64,000 nt of DNA from Plecoglossus altivelis (GCA_036571765.1 BROE01000009.1:4970607-5034606); one strand, 5' to 3'. Numbered from the stretch's first letter, positions 24,236 through 35,392 are shown. The notes: a model not told the origin generated them from the letters alone. Translations and numbers: made by a program.

Positions 24236-24912
24236 TTTACGCACGTAGATACACAAACACACAGACACGCACACATTTCACTTACACGTACATTTACACC
24301 CACACATATATTTACAGTATTTACAGTGACTGCATTCATGCCGTAAATATGCCCCTTGCCTCTTGTATGTTGCATGTGTGGCCGTCCTGCATAATAGATG
24401 ATGATCAGAGTGCTTCGCTCCCTGCTGTAGATGAGCAACTGAGAGCATCTGACCAACAGCAGACTATAGATAGTAACACAGCATCAGGACCACACGCTGC
24501 AGATACACCCAGGATGAGAAGAGGAGGCTATATTTAGAAGCACAACACACAGGAACTGGCAGGATGGGCGGAGAGTGGTCTATGAATACATCTGCTCTAT
24601 GAATAAATGCCAGGATGTGTAATTGTAGTTGTTGTGATCTCATAGTTTGGTGGGTCGTCTACTTTGGGCTTGCTTTGAGTCTGGGGCAGTGCAGGTTTGA
24701 GCTGTTAACCTTCTGCAGGAGGTTTGAGCTGTTAACCTTCAGCAGGAGAAGTTAGATTTGAGCAGTTTGACTGAATGAGATCCTCCTGGTCTGGTGGATG
24801 TTCGGGTTCCACAGAGAAATATTGGAGATGAGAGTGTGCAGGGGAGGAGCCAGACTGGGTTGTATGTTTGCAGCCTGGCTTGCGTGTATGGCCTGCTCTG
24901 TGTTTGTGATGA

Positions 24913-24961
<49 letters not shown>

Positions 24962-25557
24962 AGTGAGTGAGTGAGTGTGTGAGTGTGTGTGTGTGTGAGC
25001 GTGTGTGTGCGAGCGTGTNNNNNNNNNNNNNNNNNNNNNNNNNNNNNNNNNNNNNNNNNNNNNNNNNNNNNNNNNNNNNNNNNNNNNNNNNNNNNNNNNN
25101 NNNNNNNNNNNNNNNNNNNNNNNNNNNNNNNNNNNNNNNNNNNNNNNNNNNNNNNNNNNNNNNNNNNNNNNNNNNNNNNNNNNNNNNNNNNNNNNNNNNN
25201 NNNNNNNNNNNNNNNNNNNNNNNNNNNNNNNNNNNNNNNNNNNNNNNNNNNNNNNNNNNNNNNNNNNNNNNNTAGTGTGATGTGATGTGTGTGTGATGCC
25301 GTGTGTGTGCTTGTGTGTGCGTGTTTTCATGGTGTGTGTGTGTGATCGTGTGTGTGTGTTTGTGTGTGTTGTGTACACTGTCTATGTGTGTTGTGTACAC
25401 TGTGTATGTGTGTACTGTGTGTGTGAGAGAGAGAGAAGTGTGTGTGTGTTTTGAGAGAGAGGGTGCGGTGTGAGAGAGAGAGAGAGTTTGTGTGTGTGTG
25501 TGGGGGGAGAGGGAGTGAGGGGGGGAGCAAGAGAGAGGGAGAGTGTGTGTGTGTCTT

Positions 25558-25590
<33 letters not shown>

Positions 25591-28397
25591 TGGAGAGGAG
25601 AGAGAGATAGCGTGTGGAGACTCCCTACAGGCAGGTGTGTGTGTGCTGCCTGGTCAGTGTTAGTGGATCTGGGAGGAGCAGTTGACTATGAACGTTCGCC
25701 CATCATGGTTGGGTCTGAGGGTTCATGGTGCACTGTATAGCTATTATCACATGCCGACGTCGAATAACTATTCTAGTTGGAAGTTAGAACACTGTCTGGC
25801 ATGACGACAGGACGAACGGACCGGACAGACATGTGCAGAAAGACCCAGACTGATGATTGTCAGGAAGACCAAGAACCTCGATGATGGACAGTGGGGCCTG
25901 TAGAGGAGAACAAGATACAGTGAAGTACATGCATGGCGACGTGACCTGTGATCGTGCCAAGCAAGAGAGACAGACAGATGTGCAGAGAGACAGACAGACA
26001 GATGTGCAGAGAGACAGACAGATATGCAGAGAGATACACATTATGATAGACAGGTATGCAGGTAGATGGCCATAGAGATGAACAAAAAGACACTCTGAAC
26101 AGATAGGTTGCTCTGGTGCACAGACAGTTTGATGGTTAGACAGACATGCCAGTAGAGAGGAGGAAAAGAGAGCAACAGAGAGTCTCTATGGTCTTAAGGG
26201 GTCAGGGGTCAGATAAAGGGTTTCATTTTAGGATGATCTGAGAAACGACATCTGCTGTTCTCCAAATATAACAAAGAAACACACATCCTAACATGGCAGC
26301 AGTAGTCAGTCATTTGTCTGTTCATGCAGTAGATTTCCACAAACAGTCCTACACTCCATGTGTGTATGTGTGTAAATGTATGTATATTTACATGTGTGTA
26401 TGCTGCCTGGCATGTGTTTTATGGTGTGTACGTGTTTTATGCTGTGTGTGTGTTTGTGTTTCTATGTGTGTGTACCTGTGTGTGTTTCAGTGTGTGTGTG
26501 TTTCAGTGTGTGTGTGTTTCAATGTGTGTGTGTTTCAGTGTGTGTGTGTGTGTGTATGTTTCAGTGTGTGTGTGTGTGTGTGTTTATGTGTGTTTATGTG
26601 TGTGTGTTTATGTGTGTATATGTTTCTTTGTGTGTGTTATTGTGCTCCTATCTAATGAGCTTCTCCGCCACCCTATTTGTTTAGACAATAGTAGTAGTTA
26701 AACTAGAGGTAAATAAGTTGGACTAAGACCTATGTGTCTAACCATTCCTTGTACCCACACACATAACACTCACACACTCACAAAGAGACATGCAAACATC
26801 CGGCACACACACTCTGCTGGTGGGCAGGGACAGCTGGTGGGACTGTAGAAACGCAGCTTGGGCAGAGGGTGTGTGTGTGTGTGGGGAGTGTTTGGGAGTG
26901 TGTGTGGGTGTGTGTGTGTGTGTGTGTGTGGGAGTGTGTGTGGGAGTGTGTGTGTGTGTGTGGGGGGGGAGTGTGTGTCCATGCATTAGTGTGTTAGGCT
27001 GCCCATACTGTTCCAGAGAGAGTCCCTTCACAAGGAGATGACCTTCTCATGTCCTCTGATATGAGGGGAGGGAGGGGGAGTGAATGGAAGAGGGGGATGA
27101 GGATGAGAAAGGGAAGAAGGAGAGAGAGATAGGACAGAAACAGGAAAGAGAGAGGGAAGGGCAGATGGATAGTGGAAACCTGATCAAGACTCCAGTGTGG
27201 TACCATGTGAAATATTCCATGTGATCGACTTTATGGCTGTAGTGGCGCAAGTGCTGGGAATGATTAGTATTGTGTATGTGTATATGTGGGTGTATGGATG
27301 TCTGTCAATGTGTATTTGTGACTGCATGCGTACGTGTATGTGTGTTCTGTGTGTGTGTGTTCTCTGCGTGTGTTCTGTGTGTGTGTTCTGTGTGTGTGTT
27401 CTGTGTGTGTGTGTTCTGTGTGTGTGTTCTGTGTGTGTGTGTGTGTGTTGTCTCTGTGTGAACCTGTGATTAAAGCCTGAGGATGTCTCCTCTGTCTGCG
27501 TCTCAAGGCCATTTCCCGCCTGCTGAGCTGTAGCCCAGAGAGAGAGGGAGGAGAGGGGAGAGGGAGGAGAGGAGAGGGGAGAGAGGGAGGAGAGGAGAGA
27601 GGGAGGAGAGGAGAGAGGGAAGAGAGGGGAGAGAGGGAGGAGAGGGAGGAGAGGGGAGAGAGAAGAGAGGAGAGAGGGAGGAGAAGAAAGAGGGAGGAGA
27701 GGAGAGAGGGATGGGGAGCAAGTGAGTGATGGTTGAGGTGAGGTACAGGGTGTTCTGGTTTGGACTGGGTTACGATCATACATATGTGCATGTTAGTTGT
27801 CCAAACAAATGTGTGTTTTGACTTGCAGCTATCCATGAATTTCCCGAAGACATGTTCACCAACAGACAACGCACACAAGGAGCTGTGCTGCTACACATTT
27901 TTGCGGTAGGAGACGCGTGCATGCGTGTGTCCAACATGCCGTATATGCCTTGGTAAACTGTTGTCTTAAAGATGAGCTCCTATTCATCCTTATTTCTCTT
28001 CTCCTTCTCTCTGTCATCTCTCTGTGTCTCTGCCAGGCTCTCTACATGTTCCTGGCTCTGGCCATTGTGTGTGATGACTACTTTGTTATGTCTCTGGACA
28101 AGATCTGTGAGGTAAGTCCCCCTCCAGCTCATCTCCTTCTTCTCACTCCTCCTCGCTGCTGACTCACCACCATGTCCTCCATGATGTCATCCTCCTCTTC
28201 CTCTCTTCTGGCTGTCAGAAACTGGACCTCAGTGAGGATGTGGCTGGTGCCACCTTTATGGCTGCTGGAAGCTCCGCCCCTGAGCTGTTTGCCTCTGTCA
28301 TAGGTGAGTTCTGTCTGTTGGTCTATCGGTCTGCCTGTCTGTCTGCCTGTCTGCCTGTCTGTCTGTCGGTCTACCTGTCTGTCTTCCTGCCTTCGTG

Positions 28398-28447
<50 letters not shown>

Positions 28448-30243
28448 TGTCTGTCTGTCTGTCTCTCCTTCTGTCTTTCTTTCACTTTCGCTTTCTCTCT
28501 GTCTCTCTTTTTCTTAAGTTTTTTTTTACAAACCCTGTTGATAAAGTGTGTGTGTCCCTGTGTGTGTCTTTGTGTGTGTCTGTGTGTGTCTGTGTGTGCA
28601 GGTGTGTTTATCACCCACGGGGATGTGGGAGTGGGGACCATCGTGGGCTCAGCAGTCTTCAACATCCTGTGCATCATCGGAGTGTGTGGTATCTTCGCAG
28701 GCCAGGTGGGGGCGCTACAGTCTCTGTCCCTTGCTACACTGTTCTCCTGTCACCTGTCCAACACTGTCCTCTCTACAGTACTGTCCTGTTGCTGGTTCTT
28801 CTACTGAAGTATGTATGGGATGGATGTGTGTGTGTGCTTGTCAGTGTATGTGTGCCAGTGTCTTTGCGTGTAAATGTGTTTGTGTGTTAGTGTGTGTGTG
28901 TGTATGTGTGTGTGTTGACGCAATAGTAAGTGCAGCCTGCAGCCATAGAGTGACTGTCAACGTGAGTTCCTTTAGACAACAACTTGTGTTGTGACCCTAC
29001 GCTCACGCCGCTCACTCCTCCCCAAGTCACTAGATCCTCCAGGCAAACAGACCAGAACACAGACTGCACTAGATCCTCCAGGCAACAGACCAGGCACAGA
29101 CTGCACTAGATCCTCCAGGCAAACAGACCAGAACACACAGACTGCACTAGATCCTCCAGGCAAACAGGACCAGGACACAGACTGCACTAGATCCTCCAGG
29201 CAAACAGACCAGGACACACAGACTGCACTAGATCCTCCAGGCAAACAGACCAGGACACACAGACTGCACTAGATCCTCCAGGCAAACAGACCAGGACACA
29301 CAGACTGCATCATATTCTTTACAAAGCCAGAAAAGAAGTCAGCAGTCGCAGCTTGGTGTTAAACAAGACAATAACAAACGAACAGAATCACTCCTACAGT
29401 CCGGCTGTTTAGAAGCACTGCTTCTACACCCTCCAGTCTGGACTAGTCTTGACTAGATTAGACTGAACTATTCTGGACTAGACTAGACAGGACTAGTCCG
29501 GACTAGTAAGTATGGTGTGATGGTAAAGTAGTTTGTGTGTGTGTGTGACTGAATAACAGACTTAAGGCCTCTGACCTTTCAAAGTAGCACGCTAACATGA
29601 CCTGGCCCACATGACAGGAGAGAGGATGACCCAGCAGAGGAAGGATAAGAGAACGAGAGCGGAGGGAGGGAGACAGAGAAAAGGGCCTCTGTTCTCTCTG
29701 GTCTGTCACAGACCACAGACAACCCAGTGTGACATCCTTTAAAGCCTGTTAGCAAGGATGTTATGGGAAATGACTGATCGATCATCCATCTTCCGTCTCC
29801 TCCACAGGTGGTCTACCTGACAAAGTTTTCCGTGTTCCGGGACTCTCTCTACTACACGCTGTCTGTGGTAGCTCTGATAGCGGTGAGTCCGATCTTCCCT
29901 CGTTTTCTATCTCTCTCTTCTTGTTGCCATGGGGAGTTTTAAAGGCTTGTCTGTCTCCTTCCCCTCTCCTCAGTTCATCTATGATGGAAAGATAGTGTGG
30001 TAAGTACCCTGCCACATTTGAATTTGTGTGTGAGGAGTGTGTGTGTGAGGAGTGTGTGTGTGAGGAGTGTGTGTGTGAGGAGTGTGTGTGTGTGATGTCT
30101 GCCCCTGTCTGTCTGCGCAGGTGGGAGAGTCTGATTCTGGTGGTGATGTACTCAGGCTACATCCTTATCATGAAGTGAGTAAAACAGACACAAAATAAGA
30201 CACGCTGACACACACTTACAGAGCATGCACACGCACACACGCA

Positions 30244-30284
<41 letters not shown>

Positions 30285-33200
30285 ATCGCATGATGTTTCC
30301 TGCTCCAGGTTCAACTCCCAGTTACAGAGCTACTTCTCAGGAAAGGAGGAGAAAGCACTGGCCAATGGGAATCCGGCAAGCAGCGAGCTGGAGGATGGTA
30401 ATGGTTGCTATGACAGCATTTGGGACGACCCTTCCACACCGCTCCTCCCCCCAGGTAAAGCTACTCCGACAGGCTGGACACACCTCTTGCCCTGCCCCTG
30501 CCCTACCCAGGCAGAGCGCGTCTCTACTGGGACTCCAACTCTTCCAGCTCTGCCCCCATCTCCTCTGGAGGCTTCTACAGCTGGGCTCTGTTTGACTGCA
30601 CATGCTCTAATCTGCTCTAGAACCCCAATCTGGAACCTCTTGATCTACAACCCTGAATCCTGGGTCTTTGATCTCTCTTTTTGGCTCCACTTCAGTTACC
30701 TCCTCCTCCACCCTCTTCTTCCTCCTCTACCTCATCCTACTCCTCCTCCTCCTCCACCTCATCCTACCCCTCCTCCTCACACCTCTCTGAGTATTTCCTT
30801 AACTTCTTTTCATGTACAGCTAACCTCTCTGTCTCTCAGCTGTAGCACAGCACTTTAATAATCTTCTCTGGGTGCCTGTCTGTGTAGCCTTACTAAACCT
30901 GCCCTGACCCCTGACCCCCGACCCCTGGCCCTGCCCTGGCCCATGGCTCTGGGTCCGCTACACCTGCTGGGTAATGTAGTCCTGTGCTGTGTTGCCTGTC
31001 AACTTGTTCTCCTTTTGATATCTCTTTCCATCACTAGGATGGCAGGTAGTCCACTGTGCGTCTGTGTGTGTGTATGTATGTATGTGTGTGTATGTGTGTG
31101 AGTGTGTCACTCAAGCGATTGATGAGGCCATCTGTCAGTTTGTACAGGGGTCTTGAACTTGGCTGCTGTCATGCTGACTCTCTCCTGACACACCCTGTCA
31201 CGTGTGTGCGGTGCGTCAATGTGTGTGCCTGCACACTTGTGCCCGTCTGTGTGAATGTGCGTGTGTCCCTGTGCGTGTGCGTGTGCGTGTGCGTTTATCT
31301 CTCCAGTGAAGCCTGCCAAGTCCTACAGCAGGGGCTCAGTGGTGATGGTGGATGAGATGATCAGCTCCAGTCCTCCGCACTACCGCTTTCCAGAAGCAGG
31401 ACTACGGGTGATGATAACCAATCACTTTGGACCTAAGACACGCCTTCGCATGGCCAGCCGACTGATCATCAACGAGGTAGTATTCTGCTTTCTGACGTCT
31501 CTGTGGTAATGAGGCTTCACCAAGTACGTTTGATTGAGTGTGTGTGTGTATGGTTATCTGTCTGTGAATGTATGTGTTTATGTCTGTGTGTGTGTGTGTG
31601 TGCGTGTGCGCGTGCCTGTGCGCGTGCCTGTGCGTGTGTGCGTGCGTGTGTGTGCGTGCGTGGGGTTTTTTCAGCAACAGAGACTGGTGCAGGCGTCAAA
31701 CGGTGATACCACCATGGTGCTGGACGGTAAAACAGAAACGCTGGAGAACGGAGGCGTGTCTGAAGACAAACCTGCTGAGGAGGGGGAGGAGGTGGGGCTG
31801 GCCTCCCCCTTTACTGTCCCTGGTGAGGAGGGAGGGAGGGAGGAGGGGAAGGGAGGAGAAAAGAAAGGAGAGGAGGTAGAAAGTCTCCAAGGACAATGCT
31901 GCATGACAATACTGTGCCTCTAGGGGGAGCCATGGAGCGTGTGAAGTGGTTGCTGTCCTGGCCCATCCTGCTGCTGCTGTACCTGACAGTACCGGACTGT
32001 GCCAAGCCACGCTGGGAGCGCTGTTTCCTGCTCTCCTTCTTCCTCTCCACCATGTGGATCGCCATCTTCTCCTACCTCATGGTCTGGATGGTGAGTGGGT
32101 GGAGCTGGTGGAGGGAGGAAGGTTTTGTGGGTGGTGTTGCTCAGGATTCTGTGTTTCTTCCTGTGTGTGTGTGTGTTTGGGGGTGTGTGCGTGCGTGTCC
32201 AGGTGACCATCATAGGCTTCACTCTGGGTATTCCTGATGTGATCATGGGCATCACGTTCCTGGCAGCAGGCACCAGTGTTCCAGACTGCATCGCCAGTCT
32301 CATAGTCGCCAGGCAAGGTAGGGGACACCTCCGTCACCAGCACCATCACCCAACTCCACCACCCACTCCTCTATCACATGCTACCTCTTTGTTATGTTCT
32401 CTCGCACACACATCCTAATTAGTTTCATAATCCTTATATGTGTGTGTGTACGTGTGTGTCTGTGTATGTATGTGTGTGCGTGTGTATATGTGTCTGTGTG
32501 TGCATGCGTGTGTGTGCGTGCGTGTATGTGTGCAGGTCTCGGGGACATGGCTGTGTCCAACACCATAGGCAGTAATGTGTTTGATATCCTGGTGGGTCTG
32601 GGTGTGCCCTGGGCCATTCAGACCATGGCTGTGGACTACGGTTCAGAGGTACTGGAACACACTGCACTCTGCTGCTCTGACCTGCAACACTGGTCTGCTA
32701 CACTGACCTGTCTGTGACGTGTGTGTGTGACGTGTGTGTGACCTGTCTGTGACGTGTGTGTGTGACGTGTGTGTGTGTGACGTGTGTGTGTGACGTGTGT
32801 GTGTGTGACCTGGGTGCGACGTGCGTGTGTGTGTGACGTGTGACGCGTGTGAGCTGTGACATGTGATGTGTGTGTATGTGTGACGTGTGGTGTGTGTGTG
32901 ACTATGCGATGTGTGTATGTTTGACGCGCGTGTGTGTGTGTTTCCAGGTGATGATCAACAGTAGAGGGCTGGTGTATTCTGTGGTGCTTCTCCTGGGGTC
33001 TGTGGCTCTTACTGTAAGTACACATGGCTCACTCTGTGGTGTCCGTCTGGGTACTGCGCGTGTGTGCGCGTGTGTGCGTGTGTGTGTGTACACTGTTTAA
33101 GTTTCGTAATGCTGTTTACAATATCATCATAATGTGGTCATAGACAAAGTTTTATATCCAAAGCAACATATGGGAAGGGGAAAACCATATTTAAAACCAA

Positions 33201-33473
33201 AAATCTCTTGATCTGCAGTCAAATGTTTGCTCTACCTCTGATCCATAGCTATCTTCTGTCTCTTCTGCTCATCTCCGTCCGTCCCCCTCTCTCCCCCTCT
33301 CTCCCCCTCCTCCCCCCTAGGTGCTGGGCATCCATGTGAATGGCTGGAGGCTTGACCTGAGGCTGGGGGTGTACGTGCTGGTCCTGTATGCTGTCTTCCT
33401 CTGCTTCTCCATCCTCATCGAGTACAACGTGTTCACCTTCGTCAACCTACCCATGTGTCTGGAGCCACTGTAG
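22589..33473 (+). CDS. slc24a4: slc24a4 (NCKX4, K+-dependent Na+/Ca2+ exchanger 4), complete, 17 coding exons
   Basis: NCKX4 is a plasma-membrane antiporter that exports Ca2+ plus K+ in exchange for Na+; in mammals it serves olfactory neurons, enamel-forming ameloblasts and pigment biology. Seventeen exons give 616 residues, close to the ~622 of human. Visible parts are an N-terminal hydrophobic signal-like helix (about 28-51), an extracellular Asn-Cys-Thr glycosylation site (about 90), helices with the alpha-1 repeat (about 149-190, Gly-Ser-Ser-Ala-Pro-Glu-Leu), a long acidic cytoplasmic loop (about 258-415), and the alpha-2 repeat (about 475-530, Gly-Thr-Ser-Val-Pro-Asp and Gly-Ser-Asn-Val-Phe-Asp) carrying the ion-binding acidic residues. 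The C-terminus resembles Phe-Val-Asn-Leu-Pro-Met-Cys of the family. The loop motif Ala-Asn-Gly-Asn-Pro...Ser-Glu-Leu-Glu favours NCKX4 over NCKX3. The start is the first ATG of the signal exon. I cannot tell which teleost paralogue (a or b) it is. Confidence 0.96.
22746..24013 (+). other. slc24a4 intron 1
   Basis: Mostly unique, CpG-containing sequence near exon 1, then a C-rich/CCA stretch at 23441-23490, ccc-rich pyrimidine sequence to 23740, and a CT repeat at 23810-23905. No exon is seen. Confidence 0.75.
24014..24133 (+). CDS. slc24a4: slc24a4 coding exon 2
   Basis: 40 codons, phase 1-1, ending Ala-Lys-Asn-Cys-Thr-Glu-Pro, the glycosylation-site motif conserved in NCKX3/4. Confidence 0.92.
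24913..25018. repeat. TG microsatellite abutting the assembly gap
   Basis: (TG)n with gagtgag and gagcg interruptions; it continues on the far side of the N run as tgatgtgatgtgtgtg. Confidence 0.9.
25019..25272. other. assembly gap (254 N)
   Basis: A run of N within slc24a4 intron 2, flanked on both sides by TG repeats. Exons 2 and 3 on either side are in phase, so no coding exon needs to be missing. Confidence 0.99.
27829..27905 (+). CDS. slc24a4: slc24a4 coding exon 3
   Basis: 77 nt, from phase 1 to 0. It encodes Ala-Ile-His-Glu-Phe-Pro-Glu-Asp and Gly-Ala-Val-Leu-Leu-His, the family motif before the first core helix. Confidence 0.95.
28037..28111 (+). CDS. slc24a4: slc24a4 coding exon 4
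   Basis: 25 codons, phase 0-0. Encodes [10 protein letters not shown], near-invariant in NCKX proteins. Confidence 0.96.
28219..28303 (+). CDS. slc24a4: slc24a4 coding exon 5, alpha-1 repeat
   Basis: Encodes [18 protein letters not shown], the first ion-coordination repeat, including its essential Glu. Confidence 0.97.
28315..28465. repeat. (CTGT)n/(CTGC)n tetranucleotide repeat
   Basis: ctgt- and ctgc-based tetranucleotides with about 16 near-perfect ctgc/ctgt units at 28395-28460, immediately after exon 5 of slc24a4. Confidence 0.93.
28602..28705 (+). CDS. slc24a4: slc24a4 coding exon 6, alpha-1 repeat end
   Basis: Encodes [17 protein letters not shown] and the next helix. Phase 1 to 0. 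Confidence 0.97.
29027..29310. repeat. 37-41-bp minisatellite, 7 copies
   Basis: Seven copies beginning cactagatcctccaggc, starting at 29028, 29067, 29104, 29144, 29184, 29225 and 29266, in slc24a4 intron 6. Divergence between copies is very low. Confidence 0.95.
29808..29882 (+). CDS. slc24a4: slc24a4 coding exon 7
   Basis: 25 codons, phase 0-0, with [11 protein letters not shown], a helix of the first hydrophobic cluster. Confidence 0.94.
29974..29999 (+). CDS. slc24a4: slc24a4 coding exon 8 (micro-exon)
   Basis: A 26-nt exon encoding Phe-Ile-Tyr-Asp-Gly-Lys-Ile-Val and two bases of Trp, phase 0 to 2, with donor gtaagt. It restores the conserved Ile-Tyr-Asp...Val-Trp-Trp motif when joined to the next exon. 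Confidence 0.93.
30020..30105. repeat. gtgtgtgtgaggagt repeat in slc24a4 intron 8
   Basis: Five copies of a 16-bp unit fill most of the short intron between micro-exon 8 and exon 9. A pure (AC)n lies in the next intron at 30241-30281. Confidence 0.9.
30121..30174 (+). CDS. slc24a4: slc24a4 coding exon 9
   Basis: 54 nt, phase 2-2, encoding Trp-Trp-Glu-Ser-Leu-Ile-Leu-Val and the last helix of the first cluster (Tyr-Ile-Leu-Ile-Met-Lys). Confidence 0.95.
30309..30454 (+). CDS. slc24a4: slc24a4 coding exon 10, cytoplasmic loop
   Basis: Carries Ala-Leu-Ala-Asn-Gly-Asn-Pro...Ser-Glu-Leu-Glu and Asp-Asp-Pro-Ser-Thr-Pro-Leu-Leu, the loop segment that separates NCKX4 from NCKX3. Phase 2 to 1. Confidence 0.95.
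31307..31476 (+). CDS. slc24a4: slc24a4 coding exon 11, cytoplasmic loop
   Basis: Contains [12 protein letters not shown] and Thr-Arg-Leu-Arg-Met-Ala-Ser-Arg. Phase 1 to 0. Confidence 0.96.
31675..31822 (+). CDS. slc24a4: slc24a4 coding exon 12, acidic loop
   Basis: Begins Gln-Gln-Arg-Leu-Val (Arg-Gln-Arg-Leu-Ile in human), is Glu-rich, and ends Ser-Pro-Phe-Thr-Val-Pro. The acceptor is ttttttcag; phase 0 to 1. Confidence 0.93.
31924..32090 (+). CDS. slc24a4: slc24a4 coding exon 13
   Basis: Starts the second hydrophobic cluster: [15 protein letters not shown] and two helices. Phase 1 to 0; the short intron before it (101 bp) uses a ctctag acceptor. Confidence 0.95.
32203..32317 (+). CDS. slc24a4: slc24a4 coding exon 14, alpha-2 repeat
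   Basis: Encodes [20 protein letters not shown], the second ion-binding repeat with its essential Asp. Confidence 0.98.
32536..32648 (+). CDS. slc24a4: slc24a4 coding exon 15, alpha-2 repeat end
   Basis: Encodes [15 protein letters not shown]. The Asp after Phe is the residue tied to K+ dependence in NCKX2. Phase 1 to 0. Confidence 0.98.
32720..32940. repeat. gtgtgtgtgacgt minisatellite
   Basis: About 15 copies of a 12-16-bp tgtgtgtgacg unit, running nearly to the acceptor of slc24a4 exon 16. Confidence 0.92.
32948..33013 (+). CDS. slc24a4: slc24a4 coding exon 16
   Basis: 22 codons, phase 0-0: [10 protein letters not shown] plus helix. Confidence 0.96.
33140..33190 (-). mobile_element. possible degenerate fish SINE tail
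   Basis: Read on the minus strand, atgttgctttggatataaaac resembles the ctttggataaaagcg tail common to fish tRNA-derived SINEs. Only the tail is visible; the tRNA-like head is not. Confidence 0.3.
33321..33473 (+). CDS. slc24a4: slc24a4 terminal coding exon 17
   Basis: 50 codons and TAG: the last helix and the conserved [13 protein letters not shown] end. Confidence 0.97.
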   Translation: MLGIHVNGWRLDLRLGVYVLVLYAVFLCFSILIEYNVFTFVNLPMCLEPL

Positions 33474-33474
33474 C

Positions 33475-33710
33475 TGGGGAGAGGTGGCGAGGGGGTGGGG
33501 CCGGAGGAGGAGGGGGTTGGGGGAGGGGGCCGGGGGAGGCAGGGGCTGGGGAGGAGGGAGCCGGGGAGAGGAGCTGGGTGGGGGGGGGCCTGGGGAGGCG
33601 CCGGGTGGGGAGGGGGCTGGGGGAGGAGGGAGCTGGGTGGGGAGGGGGCCTGGGGAGGCGCCGGGTGGGGAGGGGGCTGGGGGAGGTTCTGGGTGAAGAG
33701 GGGCGGCAGG
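33475..33710. repeat. G-rich minisatellite directly after slc24a4 stop
   Basis: ggggaggcgccgggtggggagggggctgg-type units in about five degenerate copies. Dozens of G runs of 3-7 lie on the sense strand, so RNA G-quadruplexes are likely. Confidence 0.93.
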
Positions 33711-35099
33711 TTGGGAGGGAGGGAGGTACAAAGCCATTATCTTATTTCTTTCAGTTATGGGGCCCCTGTAAACACACACACTTTGGTTTTAACACACACA
33801 TTTTAAGCACACACTAGCCTATTCCTGCCCAACTCCCCCCCCCCTACCTCCCCAGAACGACTTAATTAAACACAATTCCTTTGAATTCGATCATACGCAA
33901 ATATCCACACACATACTGTATACCGTACCCCATCCTCCCTCCCCCTCACACTTACACAAGTGACCCAGGCCTGTGTTCCTGGGTCTATGCCGGATGGGTT
34001 TCCATCTTAACAGATGTTTCAGTTCTTCCTTTGCGTCTGCGAGGCAGTTTGGAGGCAGTGTGTCCCTCTCTTTCCAGCAGAGGGAGGCTTTCTCTCACTG
34101 ACTCTCGCTGGCCTCCTGTGTGAAACTGCACTTCAGCACGGGGCTTATCCTGTGAGTTTGTAAGAGGGCTGGCAGATGGGGGGAGGGGGGAAGTAATATA
34201 GAACCTCCTCCCTCCCCTCTCTACCCCTTTGGCATGGGGTGATGAGGTCAAACTGACTATGGAACTGCATGGTGGTAGATGATGTCATCAGGAGGCGCCC
34301 AGCCTCGCGTCAACAACTTGCTGTCTGACTTCCTGGGTCCCTCTCGCAGTCCAGGGTGCATGGCTGTTGGGGGTTCCTGTGTACATATGTCACATACTTC
34401 CTGTCTCTTTAAGATCTCTTCTGTACCAATGCATGCTGGGATGCATGCAAACCTCCTGATTATGGCAGCTAATGAGTCACTCCGCCCTCATGACCTCTCA
34501 CCTCCACGACCTCGTCCAGGAACAGGAGGGTATGAAATCTGTGTCGGTGTCCGTGGTAACTGTTGTTGGATGTTACTGTTGTTGCAAAGTACTGTGGCTG
34601 TGTCCGTGTCGGAAGCCAGTTGTTGGCGTGTTCTGTGTCTTATTTAAACATGTTACATGTAACTGACATGTATGCAACCTCTAAAGTAGAGGAATGGTTT
34701 CCATGTGAATATGCACCTGAGGTGAGTAGGAATGCTGTTACGAAAGCTGCTGATATGCTGCTGCTTACACAGACACGCACACACTTTTTCACACACAAAC
34801 AAATCGATTTACATGCAAACACTCACACAAACACACACACACACACAGTTGTCAACTCTTTTCTGTCTATCCCGTGGTTTCAGACGGAGACACAGACACC
34901 AGTTTACAGTCCATCTGACACGGTGTCCCAGACCAGGGAGAAACAAGCTAGCACTGTGACAGACAGAGGCTGGGGTTTCATATTCTTCACACTGACGCAC
35001 CTCTAGCTTCTCTCTCCTGCCAGACACAATCTTCTATTCCGAAATACGGAGACAGTCTCCAGAGTGTTTTCCGTTCCACACGCTGAGGTCCTGGTAGGG

Positions 35100-35392
35100 C
35101 TTCCCCACAATGCTTGGGCCTCCCCACAGTGCTGGGGCCTCCTCACAGTCTTGGGGCCTCCTCACAGTGTTGGGGCCTCCTCACAGTCCTGGGGCCTCCT
35201 CACAGTCTTGGGGCCTCGTCACAGTGTTGGGGCCTCCTCACAGTGTTGGGGCCTCCTCACAGTGCTGGGGCCTCCTCACAGTGTTGGGGCCTCCTCACAG
35301 TCTTGGGGCCTCCTCACAGTGTTGGGGCCTCCTCACAGTGTTGGGGGCTCCTCGCAGTGTTGGGGGCTCCTCGCAGTGTTTGGGCTTCCTGC
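35100..35392. repeat. 19-bp minisatellite (cctcctcacagtgttgggg)n
   Basis: About 15 tandem copies with gtgttg/gtcttg/gtcctg variants. Three units make 57 bp, so all + frames stay open as a 19-residue periodic peptide without protein support. Confidence 0.95.

Larger units (their letters stand above)
24134..27828 (+). other. slc24a4 intron 2
   Basis: The largest intron of the gene (3.7 kb, including the gap). It holds CA (24135-24320), TG on both sides of the gap, GA (25410-25610), cagacagatgtgcagagaga repeats near 25965-26035, TG with tttcagtgtgtg units (26420-26640), TG/GGGAG (26865-26985), GA-rich 27060-27165, gtgttctgtgtgtgt (27335-27450) and a gggaggagaggaga repeat (27536-27715). No exon is seen. 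Confidence 0.75.
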
